A stretch of 64,000 bases of DNA, taken from Nemopilema nomurai (Eukaryota > Cnidaria > Scyphozoa > Rhizostomeae > Rhizostomatidae). The notes beneath the pieces were generated by a model that ran no database searches, had not been told where the DNA came from, and saw nothing but the letters and a program-made list of their open reading frames with translations. The stretch's first letter is position 1, and the number at the start of each line of letters is the position of its first letter. The stretch is taken from positions 1,618,848 through 1,682,847 of the forward strand of contig ML133379.1 of assembly GCA_003864495.1 (NCBI GenBank), given 5' to 3'. The position numbers and the translations under genes are program-made. Shown here piece after piece: positions 57,900 through 64,000 of the stretch.

Positions 57900-58490
57900 G
57901 TGCAGCTGTAGGTAAGTTTCTGAATTATCTTTGATGCACAGGCTTTTAGAGAAAGAAAGATTCATGTGCACTCTTAGTAAAGCAAGATATATGTGATATT
58001 TGTTTGGCGCATTGCTAAATGAATGTACTTTCAAGGCAACATTGATCACGAAATCTTTCATATACTCTCTTCATCGCTTGGTCGCCATGCGGCTCAAAAA
58101 ACAGCCATTCAATTCTTGAAGAATAAATTTTTTATGGAGAATCATTTTCTCGATCAGATTCAAGTGTTTTGCGATTGAAGAAAGCCAGATACGTTTGGTT
58201 GCATGTTATTTTATTTATCAACATGGTATTTTCACTCCTTCCGCCTTCCTGTTGCATCTATAATTGTTCCAAGAAGCAGCATCCCAATTCAATGTAATGC
58301 AATATCAATGCAAGATCGTAAAGAACGGGAAACAGTGAACTGGAATCAGGTGATTCATTTGCAGCTTAGAATATATCTCGAACAATAATATTACCACAAA
58401 AAGCCTTGAACAGATATCAGAATCAACGAATCCATGTGCACCGGAGCTGCAGGGGCAGTGAAGACGTAGGCCCTTTCTGAAGAATCAGTG
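57900..58490. other. Flank of the GPCR pseudogene, including a repeat block
   Basis: 58322-58490 matches 49722-49905. The remainder shows nothing recognisable. Confidence 0.5.
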
Positions 58491-60030
58491 TATATATGTA
58501 ATGGTAATGTTTTAACAAGAGGTTTTCAAGGAACGGATTCAGACAGCGATCATCTCAATGCTTTACTGACAAAGAAATTTTTAAACACCCGTTCTAGTTC
58601 CTTCTTGGCCAGGCATTAATTTAAGGAATTTCATCACTGCACAAAAGCGTAAATCGCAGATTTTCGGGGCCAAACTGGGTGTGGTTAGGAGTGTAGCTAA
58701 GATTTTACTTGTCCTTTCTTGGAGAGACAAAATGTATGACATTATTTTCTGGAACACTTTCAGTGCAATTTAGCCTAACTACTGTCACCACTGATTATAT
58801 GTATACATCTTACCAGAACATATCAAACGTGATCAAAAGAAAACAGAGTAGCAAACCTGATTATAGGGAAGTTTTTCTTCACTTCCACCTATGGAGTCAA
58901 TATAGTATTTCTTGGGAATGGGGAAATGAAATGGAATTCAAGTTATCGCGTTTATAAGTTATTCATTGATCCTTTAGGCAGATTAACTGTTTCTAGCTGT
59001 TTCTTTCATAGAAAGCTGTCTTTTAGAGACTAGATCTCTAATCTTGTTGAATATTTCAATCTGTCTAAGAACTATCCAAAACATAGCCTTACTATATTTT
59101 AAACATTCTTTCATATGATATGAGGTTTGTCTTCTTTAACTGAATAATACAAATCTGTAACTGCTACTAATCTTTTAAAACTATGCCTGGCTAACTTTAT
59201 GAACACCCAAACCAAAAAGGTCCTTATCCATATATAAACAAAGATAGAAATGGTATTCACTCCAATTATTGTGGTGTATTGTGTTTCATACAAAACAAAG
59301 AGAAAGCAGACCATTTGATTGTGGTAATGGCATTGGGTCTTTTTCGCCGTGCAATGCAAAAATGGGGGGGGGGGGACTCCAATTTTAAGCAGTTTTGCAT
59401 ACTCATTTCCATTCATTAACACCCCCTAATTATGTATTCCATGCAAAATTCCTTTTGAACGCCCAAATTTAAACATAATTTCGGAAATCTAAGCATTTCG
59501 ATCTATTTTGACTTCCCCATTTGAGGGTTTAGGAACTTGAGAGTACTTTCTTTGCAGATATGTAATAATGTTATCAAGTTCCAGATAAAGTTTTGTTAGT
59601 TTATCCTGGGGTATGCTAAATGCTTGTTTTTAGTAGAGCTTTGACAGCTTACTTTCGGAATAGGGATCAGTGGTATAACATTGGTAATAGATACATAAAG
59701 ATATAATTTGTTGGTTATCATATAGCCTAGAAAATGGCCAATAAAACCTAACAGCAAGCACTGATGCATCTAATTGAAATTTCGTTGAACAAAGGGATGC
59801 GCAAACTCGTGCTGAGTTGGCTGAGTCTTGTTGCCACGTCGTATAACTAGCATACGGACTTTCAAATTCAAAGTCGTTATAAAGTGCGTTTGTGACCAAC
59901 TGTATACTATTTAATTGTTATTTGTTAAAGTTGGTTTAAGTTGAGTTCCACTTGCAGCTTGATTACATTATCTCATTTGATTCTCAATGATGGTTTGTAT
60001 TCATTTGTCTTTATCCTGAAAACATCCAAC
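58491..60030. other. Non-coding stretch, nothing recognised
   Basis: One G-run of about 13 at 59365. Short ORFs only. Confidence 0.45.
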
Positions 60031-60031
60031 T

Positions 60032-60195
60032 CACATGCACATTTTTAACTTCATCACTGCACATTTTTGAATTCATCACTGCACATTTTTAAATTCATCA
60101 CTGCACATTTTTAAATTCATCACTGCACATTTTTAAATTCAACACTGCACGTTTTCAATTCATCACTGCACAAATTGGTCATCACTGCACTTTAA
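60032..60195. repeat. 22-bp tandem repeat, about seven units
   Basis: Unit CATCACTGCACATTTTTAAA plus two bases, with terminal copies diverged. It abuts the left side of duplication copy B; the same motif (CATCACTGCACAAA) also occurs singly near 58634. Confidence 0.9.
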
Positions 60196-62238
60196 ATTAA
60201 TCCTTGTATTTGGCCCTAACAAATTCCTCGTTACAGCCAAGTATTTAATTCACGTAAAGGTTACTCGGTTACTCGCCACCAGACACGTAAGTAAACAATG
60301 TAACCTCGTTTGTGTATTTGATTGTGTGTTTGTAATTGGCGGGAAGTAGTGTGTAGTCAAATCCAGAGTTTTTAGTTGTTACCAAGCATTACCGAGATCG
60401 ATTGAATACTTCCCAACCTCAAACTTCTAAATCAGGTGACGTAAATTTAACAGTCAATTCTGCATTATATAATTGTCTTTACTGTGCTTTCCTAATTTTA
60501 TCGAATCCCTGTGACTGAAATTTCCATTTCCAACTCCATACTTTAGGCCTTGTCCAGTGGGTAGTCATTTTTACTCTTGCGTACCGTTCCGTGCGGGGGA
60601 CTTTTGACAGTGTGTCAAAATTTGTATTGTTACTTTTTCGGGGTACAACCCTGAAACATGCCTTCTAAGAAAAAATATCAAGAAGAACCAAACTATTTTC
60701 TTTTAAAAAAATTCATGTAAATTCGTTGATAAAACCGCTTTCTTTGTTTTGAGGGAAACATATTTGTTTTTTGGTGTAAAATGCAAATTTATTTGGTAGA
60801 TTCTATATCTTAAAACAATAGATGAAACATATGTTTTACAAGTTACTAAGGAATGGGATGTGATCAGGGAGTAAAGTAATGAAATAGGAATGAAATGTTC
60901 AGTCAGTTGATTTCTGTCTCAAATCTTCCCTAAAGTTCAGTGAAGAGTTTACTGCTAAAGTAAAGCTTCAGCTTCTAATAGAAATGGGGCATTTCCATCA
61001 TGGTAGCATAAACTGTTTTATTTTCAAGGATGGTGAAAGCATTGAAATTCAAGAGCAACAAAATACAATCTGCTCTAATTATTGAACAATTGATGGGAAA
61101 TTGAGGAAGATGTTAAAAGTGGAATATAGCAAATGTTTCCCCATCAAATTGGCTCTTTATTTTGTGCAATACTTAAAGTGATTAAATTTTTTGTCAAGCG
61201 TAATAGAAAATAAACCATCAAATGGTGTATACATGTATTGTAATAACAATTACCTAATCATAATGATGATGATAATAACTAATAATGATTACAATCACCA
61301 ACTGCTTTATCTCTTCTGCTGCTTATTCCATAAGATTCCCTGCCTAAATATACTTTAACTTGTTTAACTGAGTGCAAATGTTTTCTGATATTAAGGGATT
61401 TAATGGCTTGGAGTTAAAAAGGACAGTGACACCTTTCCACTATTGCTTTCATGTATATTTCCTATTTGACACATGCAGTTTTTGCACAAGGAAGATCATG
61501 CTCATGATATTAACACCTCATAAAGTTACCACAATACAATAAAAAATTTCCTCTTTTGATATACTATTCAAGTTATGCTTTAACTAAGGTAATGAGCAGA
61601 AGAGTTTATTTCTAGCTTTAGAAATAGCTGGACAGGAAGAATGATTCAATGACACTATTCCTTTTATTTTACCAGTTGGAATAGAGGAATGAATTATGCT
61701 GAAAAATCTAATGATCAAAGAAACTCTTGCTACTTTACAATAACTTTTAATAACTATTCACATTGAAATGTATATTTTCATAAACAATTATGAGTTTCAA
61801 GTGATGCATATTTTAATTGATTAGAGCAAGTCTTCTGGTTTGTTGCATTCCTGGTGATGTGTTTCTAGCACAGTGCTAGCCTTCTATCCCTGTTCCTCTG
61901 ATTATTATTGACATTCTCTCTTCATTTTGGTTCAGTGAATTTCTCTAACATCGTTGGTAAATCTTGAGAATGGCTAGAATGAATCTGAATCTCATTCCAA
62001 AAGGAAGCCCAGCATTCGGTAAATACAAACCATCCTGTTTATGTATGCCTTCACAAGAAGGACATCCCCTAGATAGTCCCTTATTACTAAGTGGTTTGCA
62101 CTCCCATTGTCAAGCATTTGGTGTTGAGCGAGGAGTTGAAAGACTTATTCAGTAAACCTACTTGGACTATAGCTCGACTTTGACTGGGTATGACCCTCCT
62201 TTCCAATACACTGATTTGCTCTAATATACATCGTAGCT

Positions 62239-63300
62239 TTATTCCCGCTTCAGCCATTTGTAAACTGCTGTTTTCCGAAAGAGCAATGAAACAGCTCTCC
62301 GGCATCTCGCGTTGCCGTAGATTATAATAATAGAATCGATGACCTTGAGCAAAATACCAAGAAGGCGCTCAGTGTTGCCAGCAGTTTTAGCATCTCGCTT
62401 GGCTGACGATTGAGTTGCAACACGTAGAATTTTCGAACAGGGTAAATGACATTGTAAGGGATGTAGCAGATGAACATAGATGCTATCACCAAGCGGATGG
62501 TTTTGATAGCAGAAAGTTTCACTCTGAATGCATTAACGTCACGTAATCTCTTGCACTTGCGCTCCGGGTCGTTTTTCTCGCTGTTGTCCTCCGGTTGTTT
62601 CTATTGCTGTTTTCCTCCGGATCGTTGTTATTGCAGTTTTCTCCGATCGTTTTTATTGCTGTTGTGCTCCGAGTCGTTTTTATTGCTGTTGCTATCCGGA
62701 TCGTTTTTATTGCTGTTCCGCTCCGAGCCATTTGTCTTGCTGTTGTTGGGTAGCATTGGGTACCAGTCTGGTGCTGTTTAAGTCGTCTATACATAACAAC
62801 ATATAAAATAGACAAGACAGAAAAAACCAGGGAATTACAAACGGAAATAGCCAGGAACAGCCAAAATATGGGAATCATGTATAGTACTGCTATTCCAGAT
62901 GCATTTATAAGGCAGAACACAACAAGGATTGCCAGACGATGATTTTTATGTCCCATTGGAACAGATTCGACCTGGTAACGTGAATATAACGATCTACTGC
63001 TATGCAGAATTATTATTTGGATCGAAGTGTAGATGAAGATGTAGCTCAATAAGGTGAATGCATTTATCACATGTTGGTCCACTGATGCTCCTGGTACACG
63101 ACTTATGGCCAATGCTGGTAACACGAACATGCCCTGGCACAAGTCGGATATGCACATTAGTACTATCAGCTTGTTAGAGGCGTTTTGGAGCTGCCTTGAT
63201 TTGCATAAACCATAGATCAGCAATGAGTTTGCTGCTACGCTCAGAGGTGAAAGCAGCAAAATGCTGGTACAAAAAATATTCCGCCGTATGATCTCTGCAT
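62239..63300 (-). pseudogene. GPCR pseudogene, copy B
   Basis: Same receptor as 53435-54486. The ATG equivalent is at 63300, but one base is missing in a T-run just after it. TM1 and TM2 are as in copy A. Near 63006 one extra base removes the DRY motif and gives SSRSLYSRY. A compensating change near 62950 leaves TM4 and TM5 in frame, so a long open frame survives without DRY. The third-loop repeat breaks again, and TM6 (AIKTIRLVIASMFICYIPYN) continues at 62322-62522. The TM7 tail (YGNARCRRAV) is in another frame and stops at 62239. Confidence 0.85.
62545..62750 (-). repeat. Coding minisatellite in the GPCR third loop, copy B
   Basis: About eight ~24-bp units related to 53755-53930 but with different number and unit lengths, consistent with slippage after duplication. 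Confidence 0.8.
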
Positions 63301-63752
63301 CCTTTTGCAAATCACACAAACTTGACTGCACTGCTGCGTCTCGAGGTTTTAAACTCAGTCTCCGAATCGATGTTTTACTGCCACTTAATTGGATAAGCAC
63401 GTCTTTGAGATGCGTTTGCAAGATTTTGATCGCTTTTTGTTATTTACATCAACGATAGTAGCGTTATTTTTACTCGAGTGTTCGTTTTAGTGGTTACCTT
63501 CGCTTCAAACGATGCGTTTTATCATTTAATAAATCTATTTTTAACTTTGGTCGATTTCCTGTTTAGTTTGCCAAATTTATTAGATGCAATGCCGCTTTAC
63601 ACCTGTCATCAGAATTTGATCCGCTTTTTAAACCTTTATAAAGCACAGAGCAATCACTGGCACATTTTTATTCAATCGCATATTCAAATATTTTTCTTTT
63701 CAGGATTTCAGGGTCTTTGCTTCAATAGCGGTGCAGAAGTTCCTTGTTGGAA

Positions 63753-64000
63753 ATTTAATAAAATTTTACCGACTTAATAAAAAAAATTATTAAAAATTGC
63801 CTTCTTTGCAAGGTTTATTAAAATTGTTTTTTAAACGAATTTAGGCTATCAACTTTACATTCCAAGCTCATAGTGATGATCTCTACGGTAGCTTTTGCTG
63901 GTGTGTCCTCTTTTTTAATATCGACTTCGTCATATATTTCTAAAAGGGCTCGACGTTTTATACAGCTACTGCACTTGTTAAAAGGAACTGTCCAGCCTTT
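63753..64000. other. Window end, AT-rich flank
   Basis: Contains a segment (63860-63960) related to 55520-55640. No gene. Confidence 0.4.

Larger units (their letters stand above)
60270..63752. repeat. Segmental duplication, copy B
   Basis: Direct-repeat partner of 51318-54936. It begins next to the 22-bp tandem repeat and lacks the ~150-bp block present in copy A. Confidence 0.93.

Overview
The window looks like metazoan, intron-poor, AT-rich DNA. I infer a cnidarian, most likely an anthozoan (coral or sea anemone). The reasons are an animal-type epsin gene, a cluster of short lineage-type rhodopsin-family receptors, and remnants of LINE, Ty3/Gypsy and hAT elements of the kinds common in those genomes. 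No species can be named from the sequence alone.

Layout. 1-8745 is a satellite of about 60 head-to-tail ~145-bp units that runs off the left edge. 8.9-18.0 kb holds relics of an unrecognised dispersed coding repeat, a hAT-type MITE, an intact GPCR (14773-15699, minus) and a broken hAT transposase. 18080-22175 is a nearly complete, recent 4.1-kb Ty3/Gypsy retrotransposon on the minus strand, with 207-bp LTRs, a 5-bp target duplication, an apparent self-priming primer-binding site and a -1 slippery heptamer. 22.7-27.4 kb has two LINE endonuclease relics. 28.2-29.6 kb is a graveyard of the same satellite: a core remnant, a 15-bp minisatellite and inverted diverged units. 29799-30794 is a second GPCR, with a 48-bp tandem duplication in TM3. 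33.7-36.0 kb is a degenerate copy of an uncharacterised multi-copy invertebrate gene family. 40.1-40.7 kb may hold exons of an unidentified minus-strand gene. 42856-44468 encodes epsin (minus), with one apparent single-base deletion and a GC-rich NRF1-like promoter that may be bidirectional. 46-51 kb holds two more small non-autonomous elements and the 3' end of a LINE with a restriction-enzyme-like endonuclease. 51318-54936 and 60270-63752 are a direct segmental duplication, each copy carrying a broken GPCR. A further GPCR pseudogene lies between them.

Function. The only host genes supported are endocytic epsin and the receptor cluster: five loci, all minus strand, two open and three broken. 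The rest is mobile-element and satellite biology. The epsin deletion and several homopolymer-associated breaks suggest that residual assembly indels, as well as true decay, may contribute to the broken frames. Coding starts were judged by ATG only. Similarities between repeats were judged by eye, not computed.
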